Below are positions 16,724 through 27,102 of a stretch of DNA of 64,000 nt, piece after piece. Position 1 is the first letter of the stretch; every line of letters starts with the position of its first letter. Source of the stretch: Nocardioidaceae bacterium (GTDB lineage Bacteria; Actinomycetota; Actinomycetes; Propionibacteriales; Nocardioidaceae). The notes beneath the pieces are model-generated. The model ran no database searches, was not told the DNA's origin, and saw only the letters and a program-made list of their open reading frames with translations. The translations under genes were made by a program, and so were the position numbers. Location: positions 98,143-162,142 of the forward strand of contig JAQSWV010000003.1 in the NCBI GenBank assembly GCA_029266455.1. The letters are read 5' to 3'.

Positions 16724-18060
16724 GCATCCTGTGCGTCGGGATCTCCCACCAGACGGCGCCCGTGGCCGTGCTCGAGACCCTCGCGCTCGACGCCGACGGC
16801 GCGGGCAAGCTGGCGCACGCCGTCGCCGAGACCGAGCACGCGCTCGAGGCGGTGGTGCTGTCGACCTGCAACAGGGTCGAGGTCTACGCCGAGGTCGAGC
16901 GGTTCCACGGCAGCGTCGAGGACGTCTCCGGGCTGCTGTGCGACATCGCCGGCGGTGACCGGGCCACGCTGGTGTCACACCTGTACGTCCACTACGACGA
17001 GGGGGCGCTGGCCCACCTGTTCACGGTGGCGGCCGGGCTCGACTCGATGGTCACGGGCGAGAGCCAGATCCTGGGACAGCTGCGCTCCGCGCTGACGCGG
17101 GGGCAGGAGGACGGCACCGTCGGCCCGTCGCTCAACGGTGCCTTCCAGCAGGCGTTGCGGGTGGGCAAGCGCGGTCACGCCGAGACCGGCATCGACCAGG
17201 CCGGCCCCTCCGTCGTCAGTGCTGCGCTGGACCGGGTCGAGGCGGCCGGCGTGCCCGTTCGCGGCGCCCGTGCGCTCGTCGTGGGCGCGGGGGCGATGGC
17301 CGGCCTCGCCGTCGCGCACCTGCACCGCCGGGGAGCCGCCTCGTTGGTGGTCGTCAACCGCACCGCCGACCGTGCGGCCCGGCTGGCGGCGCCGGTGGGC
17401 GCCGGATCGGCGGGGCTGGACACGCTGGCCGACCACATCGCCGACGCTGACGTGGTCGTCACGTGCACGGGTGCCACCGGGGTCGTCATCGGTGCCGATG
17501 TCGTCACCCCGGCGCTGGCGGCACGGTCCACCGGACCTTCGCTGGCGGTCGTCGACCTCGCCCTTCCGCACGACGTGGAGCCGGTGCTCGCGGCCGACCC
17601 CCGCATCCACTACACCGGGCTGGCTGCGCTCGCCGACGACCTGGCGCACGGTCCAGCCGCGGCGGACATCGGCAAGGTTCGCGACATCGTCGCCACGGAG
17701 GTCGCCGCGTTCCTCGGTGCCCGCCGCGCCGCCACCGCCACGCCCACCGTCGTGGCGCTGCGGACGATGGCCACCGACGTCGTCGACGCCGAGCTGGGTC
17801 GCCTGTGGGCCCGGGTGCCGGCCGCGGACGCCCACCTGCGGGAAGAGCTCGAGCAGACGGTCCGCCGGGTGGCCGGCAAGCTCCTGCACGCTCCCACCAC
17901 GCGAGTCAAGGAGCTCACCGGACAACCGGCCGGAATGTCCTACGCCGAGGTGCTGGCGGAGCTGTTCTCGCTGCCGTCCGGCACGGCCGACGCCGTCACC
18001 CGCGCCGCCGTCGAGAGTGCCCCCGTGCAGCGTCCCGACCAGCGGCGGGACCGACCATGA
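16720..18060 (+). CDS. hemA: Glutamyl-tRNA reductase
   Basis: First committed step of C5-pathway tetrapyrrole synthesis: NADPH-dependent reduction of Glu-tRNA(Glu) to glutamate-1-semialdehyde. The catalytic Cys50 lies in STCNR, followed by GLDSMVTGESQILGQ and the NADPH-domain motif VVGAGAMAGL, then VVNRT. At 446 residues it is full length. The ATG 16720 overlaps the rex stop (ATGA) and its stop overlaps hemC (ATGA), so expression is coupled to Rex levels. Heme supply thereby follows the NADH/NAD+ state. Confidence 0.96.
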   Translation: MSILCVGISHQTAPVAVLETLALDADGAGKLAHAVAETEHALEAVVLSTCNRVEVYAEVERFHGSVEDVSGLLCDIAGGDRATLVSHLYVHYDEGALAHLFTVAAGLDSMVTGESQILGQLRSALTRGQEDGTVGPSLNGAFQQALRVGKRGHAETGIDQAGPSVVSAALDRVEAAGVPVRGARALVVGAGAMAGLAVAHLHRRGAASLVVVNRTADRAARLAAPVGAGSAGLDTLADHIADADVVVTCTGATGVVIGADVVTPALAARSTGPSLAVVDLALPHDVEPVLAADPRIHYTGLAALADDLAHGPAAADIGKVRDIVATEVAAFLGARRAATATPTVVALRTMATDVVDAELGRLWARVPAADAHLREELEQTVRRVAGKLLHAPTTRVKELTGQPAGMSYAEVLAELFSLPSGTADAVTRAAVESAPVQRPDQRRDRP

Positions 18061-19058
18061 CCGTCACCGCCTCGACCCTGCGGATCGGGACCCGGGCGAG
18101 CCGGCTGGCCCGGGCCCAGAGCCAGGCCGTCGGCGAGCGACTGGCCGCATCCACGGGTGCTCGCGTCGAGCTCGTCGACGTGACCACGCGCGGCGACGTC
18201 GACACGGCGCCGCTGGCAGTGATCGGCGGTCAGGGCGTCTTCGTCTCGGCCGTGCGAGCGGCGCTGCTGGCCGGCGACGTCGACGTCTGCGTCCACTCCT
18301 TGAAGGACCTGCCGACGGCGCCGGCCGAGGGCGTCGAGCTCGCCGCCGTGCCGGTTCGCGAGGACCCTCGCGACGCGGTCGTCGGACGAGACGGCCTGAC
18401 GCTGGCCGAGCTGCCCACAGGCGCTCGGATCGGCACGGGCTCGCCTCGGCGTGCCGCCCAGCTGCGCGCACTCGGTCTGGGCCTTGACGTCGTGGATCTG
18501 CGCGGCAACGTCGAGACCCGCATGCGCAGGGTGCGGGGCCGCGGCCCCGAGGGGGATCTCGACGCCGTCGTGCTCGCCCGAGCCGGACTGGCCCGGCTCG
18601 GGCGGCTTGCCGACATCACCGAGGTGCTCGACCCGCTGCAGATGCTTCCGGCGCCGGGTCAGGGGGCGCTGGCCGTGGAGTGCAGAGCCGGTGACCCGGT
18701 CGGTTCTGACATCCGCGCGGCGCTGGACGACGCGGACTCACGGGCTGCGGTCACGGCGGAGCGGGCCCTCCTCGCGGCCGTGGAGGCGGGATGCTCGGCG
18801 CCGGTGGGGGCGCTCGCCGAGGTCGCCTGGACGGCGGGTGGTACCGACGACGACCACGACGCCGCCGGCGACGCCGACGACACCGACGAGCTCTGGCTCC
18901 GGGCGGTGGTGGTGGCGCCGGCCGGGAGCCCTCAGCTGAGGCACTCCGCCACCGGCCCGACCACCGATCCCCGGACGGTGGGCCACCAGCTCGCCGCGCA
19001 CCTGCTCGACGAGGGGGCCGCCGATCTGATCGGCGCGGCCCGGGCGGGAGCCCCATGA
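18057..19058 (+). CDS. hemC: Hydroxymethylbilane synthase (porphobilinogen deaminase)
   Basis: Polymerises four porphobilinogens to hydroxymethylbilane, using a covalently bound dipyrromethane cofactor. The cofactor-carrying Cys246 is in EAGCSAPVG; CVHSLKDLP, GTGSPRRAAQL, DLRGNVETR and PAPGQGALAVE are all present. 333 residues; an Asp-rich insertion (TDDDHDAAGDADD) in the C-terminal domain makes it slightly longer than usual. ATG 18057 overlaps the hemA stop by 4 bp, and its own stop overlaps the next ATG. Confidence 0.96.
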   Translation: MTVTASTLRIGTRASRLARAQSQAVGERLAASTGARVELVDVTTRGDVDTAPLAVIGGQGVFVSAVRAALLAGDVDVCVHSLKDLPTAPAEGVELAAVPVREDPRDAVVGRDGLTLAELPTGARIGTGSPRRAAQLRALGLGLDVVDLRGNVETRMRRVRGRGPEGDLDAVVLARAGLARLGRLADITEVLDPLQMLPAPGQGALAVECRAGDPVGSDIRAALDDADSRAAVTAERALLAAVEAGCSAPVGALAEVAWTAGGTDDDHDAAGDADDTDELWLRAVVVAPAGSPQLRHSATGPTTDPRTVGHQLAAHLLDEGAADLIGAARAGAP

Positions 19059-20857
19059 CCGCGCCCGGCACGGCACCGGCTCCAGTGTCGGCTCCAGCGC
19101 CGGATCCAGCGCCGGATCCAGAGCCGGCTCCAGCGCCGCCCCCACCAGACCGCGATCAGCCGAGACCCTCCGACCAGACCCCGACGAAGAAGGATGCCGT
19201 GACCAGCAGCACCGCCACCCGCACCACCAGTACGACTGCGGCCTCGGCCGGCGCAGCCAAGCGCGCCGGGCAGGTGAGCTTCGTGGGCACCGGCCCCGGT
19301 GATCCCGGCCTCCTCACCGTGCGGGCCGTGGAGCTGATCCGGGCCGCCGAGGTCGTGATCACCGAGGTGCCGGAGCACGCCGCGCTGGTGGCCTCGCTGC
19401 GGGGCACTCCGGACGGCGGCACCGCGGCGGTGGTCGTCGACGGCGCCATCGGCGACGGCGGAGCGCCGCTGACCCTTGCCGCGCGCGGCAAGCTGGTCGT
19501 CAAGCAGGCGCGCGGCGGCGCCCATGTCGTGCGACTGCTGGCCGGCGACCCGTTCGTGCACGGCTCCGCCCCCGAGGAGGCGCAAGCCTGCCGGAAGGCC
19601 GGCATAGGCGTCGAGGTCGTCCCGGGTGTGCCCGCGTCGGTCGCCGTCCCCGCGTACGCGGGCGTGCCGCTGACCTGCCGGGGCACCGACCAGGTGAGCG
19701 TCGTGCGGGTGGGGCGGCAGGCGGTCGACTGGTCGGCCCACGGCGGTACGGGCACCCTCGTGCTGCTGTCGGCGCTGAACCACCTGGGCGCGATCGCCCC
19801 CGCGCTGGTGGCGGCCGGCCGCGACCCCGCCACCCCGGTGGCGGTCACCCAGGCAGGAACCACGACCGAGCAGACCACGCTGGTCTCGTCGTTGGACCAG
19901 GTGGCCACCGATGTCGCGGAGGCGGGTGTCGACCCGACAGCCGTCGTGGTGATCGGCCCGGTGGTCGGCCTGCGGGACACGCTCAGCTGGTTCGAGACCC
20001 GGCCGCTGTTCGGCTGGCGGGTGCTGGTGCCACGCACCAAGGAGCAGGCCGGCGACCTGGCCGCCCGGCTCCGTACCTACGGCGCCACCCCCGAGGAGGT
20101 ACCGACGATCTCGGTCGAGGCGCCGCGCAACCCGCAGCAGATGGACAAGGCCGTCCGTGGACTGGTCGAGGGCCGCTACGAGTGGGTCGGCTTCACCTCG
20201 GTCAACGCGGTCCGCGCCGTGCGCGAGAAGTTCGACGAGTACGGCCTCGACGCCCGCGCCTTCTCGGGTCTCAAGGTCGCCGCGGTGGGGGAGGCGACCG
20301 CCGCGGCCATCGCCGGCTGGGGGATCCGGCCCGACCTGGTGCCCTCCGGTGAGCAGTCGGCCGCGGGCCTGCTGGCCGACTGGCCGCCCTTCGACGAGCT
20401 GCTCGACCCGATCGACCGGGTCTTCCTGCCACGTGCCGACATCGCCACCGAGACGCTCGTCGCCGGGCTGGTCGACCTCGGCTGGGAGGTCGACGACGTG
20501 ACCGCGTACCGCACGGTGCGCGCGGCGCCGCCGCCGGCGCCGACCCGCGAGGCGATCAAGTCGGGGAAGTTCGACGCGGTGGTCTTCACGTCGTCCTCGA
20601 CCGTCCGCAACCTGGTCGGGATCGCCGGCAAGCCGCACCCGTCGACGATCATCGCGTGCATCGGTCCCGCGACCGCCAAGACCGCGCAGGAGCACGGGCT
20701 GCGGGTCGACGTGCTGGCGGAGTCGCCGTCGGTCCAGGTGCTGACCGAGGCGCTGGCCGACTTCGGCGCCCAGCGCAGGCTGGCGTTCCTGGAGGCGGGC
20801 GAGCAGGTCACCAGGCCGTCGGAGAGGCGGCCGGCGACCCGGCGCAAGGCCACCTGA
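19055..20857 (+). CDS. Fused uroporphyrinogen-III C-methyltransferase / uroporphyrinogen-III synthase
   Basis: Two activities in one chain. The SAM-dependent CobA-type methyltransferase (from [15 protein letters not shown], about residue 73, to about 330) draws uroporphyrinogen III toward siroheme or cobalamin. The HemD-type synthase (about 345-590, with [10 protein letters not shown] and the late [13 protein letters not shown] strand) cyclises hydroxymethylbilane. The order CobA then HemD is usual in actinobacteria. The start is ambiguous: ATG 19055 overlaps the hemC stop (ATGA) and opens a Pro/Ala-rich tail of 48 residues made of 12-bp repeats; GTG 19199 has AAGGA just upstream and would give 552 residues. 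The coupled ATG is kept because the repeats stay in frame. Confidence 0.92.
   Translation: MTAPGTAPAPVSAPAPDPAPDPEPAPAPPPPDRDQPRPSDQTPTKKDAVTSSTATRTTSTTAASAGAAKRAGQVSFVGTGPGDPGLLTVRAVELIRAAEVVITEVPEHAALVASLRGTPDGGTAAVVVDGAIGDGGAPLTLAARGKLVVKQARGGAHVVRLLAGDPFVHGSAPEEAQACRKAGIGVEVVPGVPASVAVPAYAGVPLTCRGTDQVSVVRVGRQAVDWSAHGGTGTLVLLSALNHLGAIAPALVAAGRDPATPVAVTQAGTTTEQTTLVSSLDQVATDVAEAGVDPTAVVVIGPVVGLRDTLSWFETRPLFGWRVLVPRTKEQAGDLAARLRTYGATPEEVPTISVEAPRNPQQMDKAVRGLVEGRYEWVGFTSVNAVRAVREKFDEYGLDARAFSGLKVAAVGEATAAAIAGWGIRPDLVPSGEQSAAGLLADWPPFDELLDPIDRVFLPRADIATETLVAGLVDLGWEVDDVTAYRTVRAAPPPAPTREAIKSGKFDAVVFTSSSTVRNLVGIAGKPHPSTIIACIGPATAKTAQEHGLRVDVLAESPSVQVLTEALADFGAQRRLAFLEAGEQVTRPSERRPATRRKAT
19076..19135 (+). 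repeat. Five-copy 12-bp in-frame repeat (PAPx) at the CobA-HemD N-terminus
   Basis: Five 12-bp units of the CCGGMTCCAGNG type run without gaps and encode [16 protein letters not shown] and PAPA when read from ATG 19055. Unit length is a multiple of three, so expansion or loss would not shift the frame. The tract ends 63 bp before the alternative GTG start at 19199. Confidence 0.88.
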
Positions 20858-20858
20858 G

Positions 20859-21833
20859 ATGGCCTTCCCGGCCGACCGCCCACGGCGGCTGCGAACCTCC
20901 CGGGCGGTGCGCGACCTCGTGGCCGAGACCACGCTGCGCCCCCGCCAGTTGGTGCTGCCGCTGTTCGTGCGCGAGGCGGCGACCGAGCCGGTGCCGATCG
21001 CCAGCATGCCGGGGGTGGTCCAGCACACCCGCGACAGCCTGCGCAAGGCGGTCGCCGACGCAGCGCGCGCAGGCGTGGGCGGCGTGATGCTGTTCGCCGT
21101 GCCGGCCACCAAGGACGCCGTCGGCAGCGCCGCGCTCGATCCCGAGGGCGTGCTCACGGTCGCGATCCGCGACGTCGTGGCCGAGGCCGGCGACGCCCTG
21201 GTCGTGATGAGCGATGTCTGCCTCGACGAGTTCACCGACCACGGCCACTGCGGCGTCCTCGACGAGCGCGGCGAGGTCGACAACGACGCCACCCTCGAGC
21301 AATACGCGCAGATGGCGGTGGTGCACGCCGAGGCAGGGGTGGCCATGGTGGGGCCCAGCGGGATGATGGACGGCCAGGTGGGGGCGGTCCGTTCTGCGCT
21401 CGACACCGCGGGGCACACGGACACGTCGATCCTGGCCTACTCAGCGAAGTACGCGTCGGCACTCTACGGGCCGTTCCGCGAGGCGGTCGGCTCGTCGCTG
21501 GTCGGCGACCGGCGCACCTACCAGCAGGACCCGGCCAATGCCCGCGAGGCGCTCCGCGAGGCGCTGCTCGACGTCGGCGAGGGCGCCGACGCGGTGATGG
21601 TCAAGCCGGCCAGCGGATACCTCGACCTGGTCCCGCTGCTACGAGCGCACGTCACGGTCCCCGTCGCGGCGTACTGCGTGTCCGGCGAGTACTCCATGGT
21701 GGAAGCGGCGGCGGCGAACGGGTGGATCGACCGCGACCGGGCCGTCCTCGAGCTGCTCACCGGCATCCGGCGCGCCGGTGCGGACATCGTGCTCACCTAC
21801 TGGGCCACCGAGTTCGCGCCCCGGCTGGGCTGA
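20859..21833 (+). CDS. hemB: Delta-aminolevulinic acid dehydratase (porphobilinogen synthase)
   Basis: Condenses two 5-aminolevulinate molecules into porphobilinogen. The two Schiff-base lysines are Lys197 (AYSAKYAS) and Lys249 (VMVKPA). The cysteine-containing loop [14 protein letters not shown] (Cys121, Cys131) matches zinc-binding forms rather than the Asp-rich magnesium forms. 324 residues is standard. The ATG follows the CobA-HemD stop by one base, continuing the operon. The 116-bp space after it contains only a weak promoter for hemL. Confidence 0.96.
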   Translation: MAFPADRPRRLRTSRAVRDLVAETTLRPRQLVLPLFVREAATEPVPIASMPGVVQHTRDSLRKAVADAARAGVGGVMLFAVPATKDAVGSAALDPEGVLTVAIRDVVAEAGDALVVMSDVCLDEFTDHGHCGVLDERGEVDNDATLEQYAQMAVVHAEAGVAMVGPSGMMDGQVGAVRSALDTAGHTDTSILAYSAKYASALYGPFREAVGSSLVGDRRTYQQDPANAREALREALLDVGEGADAVMVKPASGYLDLVPLLRAHVTVPVAAYCVSGEYSMVEAAAANGWIDRDRAVLELLTGIRRAGADIVLTYWATEFAPRLG

Positions 21834-21949
21834 AGCCGGGACCACAGACCACCACGATGCCGACCTTCAGCACAGACCGGGCGGATCCGTCCGAGCAGGG
21901 CGCTGAAGCCGCGATCGTGCCGCGCCCGGGCGTCGGTGACAATGGCCGG

Positions 21950-23305
21950 GTGAGCCCCTCCGAGCCGTACGCGTTCGACGCGCCGAGGTCTGCCGCCCTG
22001 ATGCAACGGGCCAGAGCCGTCACCCCGGGCGGCGTGAACTCACCGGTGCGCGCCTTCCGCGCGGTCGGCGGCACTCCTCGCTTCGTCGACTCGGCACACG
22101 GCGCCTACGTCACCGATGCCGACGGCCGCGACTACGTCGACCTGGTGTCCTCCTGGGGTGCGCTGCTGCACGGTCACGCCCACCCCGAGGTGGTGGCAGC
22201 CGTCACCCGGGCCGCTGCGGGCGGCACGTCGTACGGCGCGCCGACCGAGGCCGAGGTGGAGCTCGCCGAGACCATCGTGGCGCGAACCTCGGTCGAGCAG
22301 GTGCGGCTGGTCTCGTCCGGCACCGAGGCGACCATGTCGGCCGTCCGGCTCGCCCGCGGGGCAACCGGGCGCGAGGTGGTGGTCAAGTTCGCCGGCTGCT
22401 ACCACGGCCACGTCGACGCGCTGCTTGCCTCGGCCGGGTCGGGCGTCGTCACGTTCGGCCTTCCGGGCACCCCGGGTGTACCGGAGGCAGTGACCGCTAC
22501 GACGCTCGTCCTCCCGTACAACGACCGTGCCGCCGTCACGGAGGCATTCGCCGCGTACGGGCCACGGATCGCGTGCGTGATCACCGAGGCGGCCTGCGGC
22601 AACATGGGCGCGGTCCCGCCCGAGCCCGGCTACAACCGCTTCCTCGGCGAGACCTGCCGCCGGCACGGCGCGCTGCTGATCAGCGACGAGGTGATGACCG
22701 GCTTCCGGGTCGGACCGGCCGGCTGGTGGGGGCTCGACGGCGCCCGCGAGGGCTGGCGACCCGACCTCGTGACCTTCGGCAAGGTGATGGGTGGCGGCTT
22801 CCCTGCCGCGGCCTTCGGCGGCCGGGCCGACGTGATGGCTCAGCTCGCTCCCGAAGGCCCCGTGTACCAGGCCGGCACGCTGTCGGGGAACCCGGTCGCG
22901 ACGAGCGCCGGGCTGGCCGCGCTCCGGCTCGCCACTCCCGATGTCTACGAGCGACTGGACCACGTCTCGGCCGCTTTGGGGGCGATGGCGAGCAAGGCTC
23001 TCGCCGCCGAGGGGGTGCCGCACGTGGCGCAGTGGGCGGGCAACCTGTTCAGCGTGTTCTTCGTGGACGACCGCGGCGCGGTCACCGACTTCGCGCAGGC
23101 GCAGGACCAGGCGCTGTACCGCTTCCGCGCCTTCTTCCACGCGATGCTGGCCCGGGGCGTCTCTCTTCCGCCCAGCGCGTTCGAGGCCTGGTTCGTGAGC
23201 TCCGCCCTCGACGACGACGCGCTGGACCGGGTGGCGGCGGCGCTTCCGGCCGCCGCCCGTGCCGCCGCGGCGGCGCGTCCCGACTCCCCGGACGAGGCCG
23301 CATGA
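21950..23305 (+). CDS. hemL: Glutamate-1-semialdehyde 2,1-aminomutase
   Basis: PLP enzyme that moves the amino group of glutamate-1-semialdehyde to give 5-aminolevulinate. The PLP lysine is Lys278 in [41 protein letters not shown] and [10 protein letters not shown] are characteristic. With GTG 21950 it has 451 residues, the expected size. ATG 21857 in frame would add 31 residues without similarity and has no ribosome site. GACAAT at 21938-21943 lies 6 nt before the GTG, so hemL may also be transcribed as a leaderless mRNA in addition to read-through from hemB. It overlaps the phosphatase gene by 4 bp. Confidence 0.95.
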   Translation: MSPSEPYAFDAPRSAALMQRARAVTPGGVNSPVRAFRAVGGTPRFVDSAHGAYVTDADGRDYVDLVSSWGALLHGHAHPEVVAAVTRAAAGGTSYGAPTEAEVELAETIVARTSVEQVRLVSSGTEATMSAVRLARGATGREVVVKFAGCYHGHVDALLASAGSGVVTFGLPGTPGVPEAVTATTLVLPYNDRAAVTEAFAAYGPRIACVITEAACGNMGAVPPEPGYNRFLGETCRRHGALLISDEVMTGFRVGPAGWWGLDGAREGWRPDLVTFGKVMGGGFPAAAFGGRADVMAQLAPEGPVYQAGTLSGNPVATSAGLAALRLATPDVYERLDHVSAALGAMASKALAAEGVPHVAQWAGNLFSVFFVDDRGAVTDFAQAQDQALYRFRAFFHAMLARGVSLPPSAFEAWFVSSALDDDALDRVAAALPAAARAAAAARPDSPDEAA

Positions 23306-24063
23306 GCACCCCGTCCGACAGCACCGCCGGACGCACCGCCGGAGGTGCGCCGGAGAGCCCGCCGGCGGGGCCGGCGACCGGGCCTGGTCCCGCGGCCACG
23401 TTGCAGAGCATCGTTCCCGGCGAGACCATCACCGTCGTCCACCTGCTCAGGCACGGCGAGGTGCACAACCCGGAGGGGGTGCTGTACGGGCGGCTGCCTG
23501 GCTACCACCTGTCCGAGCTGGGGCGTTGCATGGCCGAGCGGGCGGCGGAGTGGTTCGGTGGGCGCGAGATCACCCATCTGGTGTCGTCGCCGCTGGAGCG
23601 CGCCCGCGAGACCGCCGAGCCCACCGCGAAGGCCTTCGGGCTGGAGCCGGTCATCGACGAGCGCGTGATCGAGGCCGCGAACGAGTTCGAGGGCAAGACC
23701 TTCGGGGTGGGTGATGGCGCCCTCTGGCATCCGACGATCTGGTGGCACCTGCGCAACCCGTGGCGCCCCTCGTGGGGTGAGCCCTATCAGCAGATCGTCG
23801 CCCGGATGCTGTCGGCCGCGGCGGACGCCCGCGACGCCGCTCTCGGCCACGAGGCGGTGGTGGTCTCTCATCAGCTGCCGGTGTGGATGGCCCGGTGCGC
23901 CTTCGAGGGCCGCCGGTACGCCCACGACCCCCGCAAACGGCAGTGCGCCCTGGCGAGCGTGACGTCGGTGACGTACGCCGGTGACCGCGTGCAGTCCCTG
24001 GCCTACGCCGAGCCCTCGGCCGACCTGCTCGGCCCGGCCGACATCCAGCAGTTCGGCGCATGA
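23302..24063 (+). CDS. Histidine phosphatase family protein
   Basis: A 253-residue member of the phosphoglycerate mutase-like superfamily. The RHG motif is [12 protein letters not shown], with the second catalytic His in [10 protein letters not shown]. About 45 residues of Gly/Pro-rich linker precede the domain. The true substrate is unknown. Its place between hemL and a TlpA-like protein is the same in M. tuberculosis (Rv0525), which suggests a housekeeping role tied to heme or cytochrome c assembly rather than glycolysis. ATG 23302 overlaps the hemL stop and its stop overlaps the next ATG. Confidence 0.87.
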   Translation: MSTPSDSTAGRTAGGAPESPPAGPATGPGPAATLQSIVPGETITVVHLLRHGEVHNPEGVLYGRLPGYHLSELGRCMAERAAEWFGGREITHLVSSPLERARETAEPTAKAFGLEPVIDERVIEAANEFEGKTFGVGDGALWHPTIWWHLRNPWRPSWGEPYQQIVARMLSAAADARDAALGHEAVVVSHQLPVWMARCAFEGRRYAHDPRKRQCALASVTSVTYAGDRVQSLAYAEPSADLLGPADIQQFGA

Positions 24064-24653
24064 CGCGGTCTCGCCCGCTCGCCCGTCCGGCGCTCACCTC
24101 GGTTGCGGTGGCGGTCGCAGGTGGCGTGCTGGCGGGGTGCGGCAGCGGGCCGAGCTCCGAGCGGGCCACGGGGGGGTACGTGCAGGGCGACTACGGCATC
24201 ACCGTCGTCCCTGCCGACGAGCGTGACGACGCCCCCGCCCTGGGCGGCGAGACCCTGGACGGCCGCGAGGTGACGCTCGACGACTACGCGGGCCGGCCCG
24301 TGGTGCTGAACGTGTGGGGACAGTGGTGTCCGCCGTGTCGCGCTGAGGCCGACGAGCTGGTCGCCGCCGAGCGCGAGCTCGGGGACGACGTCGCGTTCCT
24401 CGGCATCAACATCCGTGACCTCGACGACGCCGCCCGCGCGTTCGAGCGCAGCCACGGCATCACCTGGCCCAGCATCATCGACCAGGACAGCAGCCAGCTG
24501 CTCGGCTTCCGCGAGACCTCGCTGCCGCCACCGGCCGCACCACCCACCACGTACGTGATCGACTCCGAGGGGCGGCTCGCCGCGCGGATCGGCCAGGAGA
24601 TCACGTCGGCGACGACGCTGGTCGACGTCGTCGACGAGGTCGTCGATGGGTGA
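24060..24653 (+). CDS. TlpA/ResA-like thiol-disulfide lipoprotein
   Basis: A membrane-anchored thioredoxin-fold protein outside the cytoplasmic membrane, expected to reduce the CXXCH cysteines of apocytochrome c before heme attachment. The N-terminal signal ends in a lipobox LAGC with Cys27 as the lipidation site. The redox motif is CPPC at 90-93 in WGQWCPPC, and the cis-Pro comes later in PPTTYVID. 197 residues is normal. It overlaps the phosphatase by 4 bp and ccdA by 8 bp. It would receive electrons from CcdA next door. Confidence 0.92.
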   Translation: MTRSRPLARPALTSVAVAVAGGVLAGCGSGPSSERATGGYVQGDYGITVVPADERDDAPALGGETLDGREVTLDDYAGRPVVLNVWGQWCPPCRAEADELVAAERELGDDVAFLGINIRDLDDAARAFERSHGITWPSIIDQDSSQLLGFRETSLPPPAAPPTTYVIDSEGRLAARIGQEITSATTLVDVVDEVVDG

Positions 24654-25413
24654 GTGGTTCGGGGAGACCGCCTACTCCGGTTCGTTGCTGCTGGCCGTTC
24701 CGGTCGCGGTGATCGCTGGCTTGGTGAGCTTCTTCTCGCCGTGCGTCGTGCCCCTGCTCCCCGGCTATGTCTCCTACGTGACGGGCCTGTCCGGCGCCGA
24801 CCTGATGGACAACGGGTCGCGCGGCGGCGTCGCGCATCGCGGGCGCATGCTCGCGGGCACGGGACTGTTCGTGCTCGGCTTCACGTTCGTGTTCGTGTCC
24901 CTCGGCACACTGATCGGGGCGGTCGGCACCTGGCTGCTCACGTACCAGCGCGAGATCTCGGTGGGGATGGGAGCCGTGGTGGTGCTGCTGGGGCTCGCCT
25001 TCGCGGGGCTGGTGCCCTTTGCCCAGCGCGAGTGGCGCGTGCACCGCGTGCCCGACGTCGGTGTGCTGGCCGCACCGCTGCTCGGCGTGCTGTTCGGGCT
25101 CGGCTGGGTGCCGTGCATCGGCCCCACCCTGGCGGCGGTGCTGGCGCTGTCGTACGACCAGGCGAGCGCCGCCCGGGGCGCGTTCCTGACCCTCTGCTAC
25201 TGCCTCGGCCTCGGCATCCCGTTCGTGCTGGCCGGGCTGGCCTTCCACCGGATGCTGGGCGCCACCGCCTGGGTACGCCGGCACCAGCTGTGGGTGACCC
25301 GGGCCGGCGGGCTGATGCTGGTCGTCGTCGGGGTGCTCCTGCTCACGGGTGGCTGGCAGTGGCTGGTCGGCCAGCTGCAGCTCTGGGTGCCGGTCGGACC
25401 GACGGTGGTCTGA
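24646..25413 (+). CDS. ccdA: Cytochrome c biogenesis transmembrane protein CcdA
   Basis: Carries reducing power across the membrane from cytoplasmic thioredoxin to extracytoplasmic thiol proteins such as the TlpA-like lipoprotein. 255 residues with about six membrane segments. The two redox cysteines are visible: Cys33 in FFSPCVVPLLPGY and a second in GWVPCIGPTL near residue 155. The ATG overlaps the preceding gene by 8 bp; resB starts on the next base after the stop. Confidence 0.94.
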   Translation: MGEWFGETAYSGSLLLAVPVAVIAGLVSFFSPCVVPLLPGYVSYVTGLSGADLMDNGSRGGVAHRGRMLAGTGLFVLGFTFVFVSLGTLIGAVGTWLLTYQREISVGMGAVVVLLGLAFAGLVPFAQREWRVHRVPDVGVLAAPLLGVLFGLGWVPCIGPTLAAVLALSYDQASAARGAFLTLCYCLGLGIPFVLAGLAFHRMLGATAWVRRHQLWVTRAGGLMLVVVGVLLLTGGWQWLVGQLQLWVPVGPTVV

Positions 25414-27102
25414 GTGGCCACCACGTCCCCCCCGGCCGACCAGGAGGTCGCACCCCCCGGCGGCGGTCGGCACGAGGGCGACGGTCCCGGCCGCCCGCCC
25501 GCAGTGTCCATGCGCGAGCTGGGGCGCTGGGCCTGGCGTCAGCTGACGTCGATGCGGACCGCGCTGCTGCTGCTGCTGGCGCTGGCCCTGGCCGCCGTGC
25601 CCGGGTCGCTGGTGCCCCAGCAGGGGGTCGACTCGCTGAGAGTCGCGCAGTACCGGCTCGAGAACCCGACTCTGAGCCAGTGGTTCGACCGGCTCGGGCT
25701 GTTCTCGGTCTACTCCTCGCCGTGGTTCGCGGCGATCTACCTGCTGCTGATGATCTCGCTGATCGGCTGCGTCGTCCCGCGCGCCGTGGTGTACGCCCGG
25801 GCCCTGCGCGCGCGGCCGCCGCGTACCCCCAGCCGGCTCGAACGACTGCCGGCGTACGTCAGCTACGAGACCGACCGGGCACCCACCGACGTGCTCGCCG
25901 ACGCCGAGAACCTGCTGCGTCGGCAGCGTTACCGCGTCGACCGCGACCTTCCTGCAGGGCCCGAGATCGGATCGGAGACCGGATCGGGAGCCGGATCGGG
26001 AGCCGGGGCCGTCCCGACGCTGGGGGCAGGCTCGGTTCGTGCCGAGAAGGGCTATCTGCGCGAGACCGGGAACCTGGTCTTCCACGTCAGCCTGCTCATC
26101 GTGCTCGTGGGGGTCGCAGTCGGCGCACTGTGGGGCTACCGCGGCAGCGTGATCGTGGTCGAGGGGCAGGGATTCTCGAACACCCTCACGCAGTACGACG
26201 AGTTCACCTCGGGGGCGCTGGCCGGCGCCGACTCGCTGCCGCCGTTCAGCCTCTCGCTCGACCAGATGACCGCCGAGTTCCAGACCGAAGGGGACCAGGC
26301 CGGCCAGCCCAAGCTGTTCGAGGCGAGCGGGACGGTCACCCGCGCGCCCGGCGAGGACGCCGACGGCTTCGATATCCGGGTCAACCACCCGCTCACGGTG
26401 GACGGCACCTCGGTGTTCCTGCTCGGCAGCGGCTACGCACCCGTGGTCACGGTGCGCGACGGCGAGGGCGAGGTCGCGTTCTCGGGCCCGGTCGCCTTCT
26501 TGCCGACCGACTCGTCGTACGTGAGCGAGGGCGTGGTCAAGGTCCCGGACGCACAGCCGGAGCAGCTCGGCTTCGAGGGTCTGTTCCTGCCCTGGGCGGT
26601 CCAGGGCTCCGACGGCGTCTCCCGTTCGCTGTTCCCCGAGCCCGCCAACCCCGAGCTCGACCTGTTCGTCTACACCGGCGACCTCGGGCTCGACGACGGC
26701 GAGCCGCAGTCGGTCTTCGCCCTGGACAAGGACGACCTCGACCTGCTCGAGGGCGCCGACGGCGAGACCCTCCGGCTGGCCCTCACGCCGGGTGAGCAGG
26801 TGCGGCTGCCCGACGGGCTCGGCAGCGTGTCCTTCGACGGGGTCAGGGAGTTCGCCCGGTTCCAGGTCGCCTCCACGCCACTGAGCTGGCTGCCCCTGGC
26901 CGGGCTCGTGCTGGCCGTGGCCGGGATGACCGGGTCTTTGTACATTCGTCCCCGCCGCACCTGGGTGCGCGCCCGCGCCGCCGGTGACCGTACGGTGGTC
27001 GAGGTGGCCGGACTGGACCGCGTGTCGGGTGGTGATCTGGCCACCGACCTCGACGACGTCGTCGCGCGGCTGCGCGACGAGGAGGAAGGCGCCACCCCGT
27101 GA
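25414..27102 (+). CDS. resB: Cytochrome c biogenesis protein ResB/Ccs1
   Basis: Half of the System II cytochrome c synthase; with CcsB it moves heme to the outside and attaches it to apocytochrome c. 562 residues: membrane segments near 48-65 (AALLLLLALALAAVPG region), 108-125 and 228-245, then a large extracytoplasmic domain, then a last segment near 490-510. A Gly/Ser linker encoded by a 12-bp repeat sits at about 186-197 before the third segment. GTG 25414 follows the ccdA stop directly; the end overlaps ccsB by 4 bp. Confidence 0.93.
   Translation: MATTSPPADQEVAPPGGGRHEGDGPGRPPAVSMRELGRWAWRQLTSMRTALLLLLALALAAVPGSLVPQQGVDSLRVAQYRLENPTLSQWFDRLGLFSVYSSPWFAAIYLLLMISLIGCVVPRAVVYARALRARPPRTPSRLERLPAYVSYETDRAPTDVLADAENLLRRQRYRVDRDLPAGPEIGSETGSGAGSGAGAVPTLGAGSVRAEKGYLRETGNLVFHVSLLIVLVGVAVGALWGYRGSVIVVEGQGFSNTLTQYDEFTSGALAGADSLPPFSLSLDQMTAEFQTEGDQAGQPKLFEASGTVTRAPGEDADGFDIRVNHPLTVDGTSVFLLGSGYAPVVTVRDGEGEVAFSGPVAFLPTDSSYVSEGVVKVPDAQPEQLGFEGLFLPWAVQGSDGVSRSLFPEPANPELDLFVYTGDLGLDDGEPQSVFALDKDDLDLLEGADGETLRLALTPGEQVRLPDGLGSVSFDGVREFARFQVASTPLSWLPLAGLVLAVAGMTGSLYIRPRRTWVRARAAGDRTVVEVAGLDRVSGGDLATDLDDVVARLRDEEEGATP
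25969..26004 (+). repeat. Three-copy 12-bp in-frame repeat in resB
   Basis: Units GGATCGGAGACC, GGATCGGGAGCC and GGATCGGGAGCC encode GSET, GSGA and GSGA in a cytoplasmic loop of ResB. Two copies are identical. As with the other repeats in this window, the unit is a multiple of three. Confidence 0.85.

Noticed and set aside
21857..21949. 31-residue extension of HemL from ATG 21857
   Set aside because: No ribosome site, no family similarity, and a GACAAT hexamer inside it fits the GTG 21950 start.
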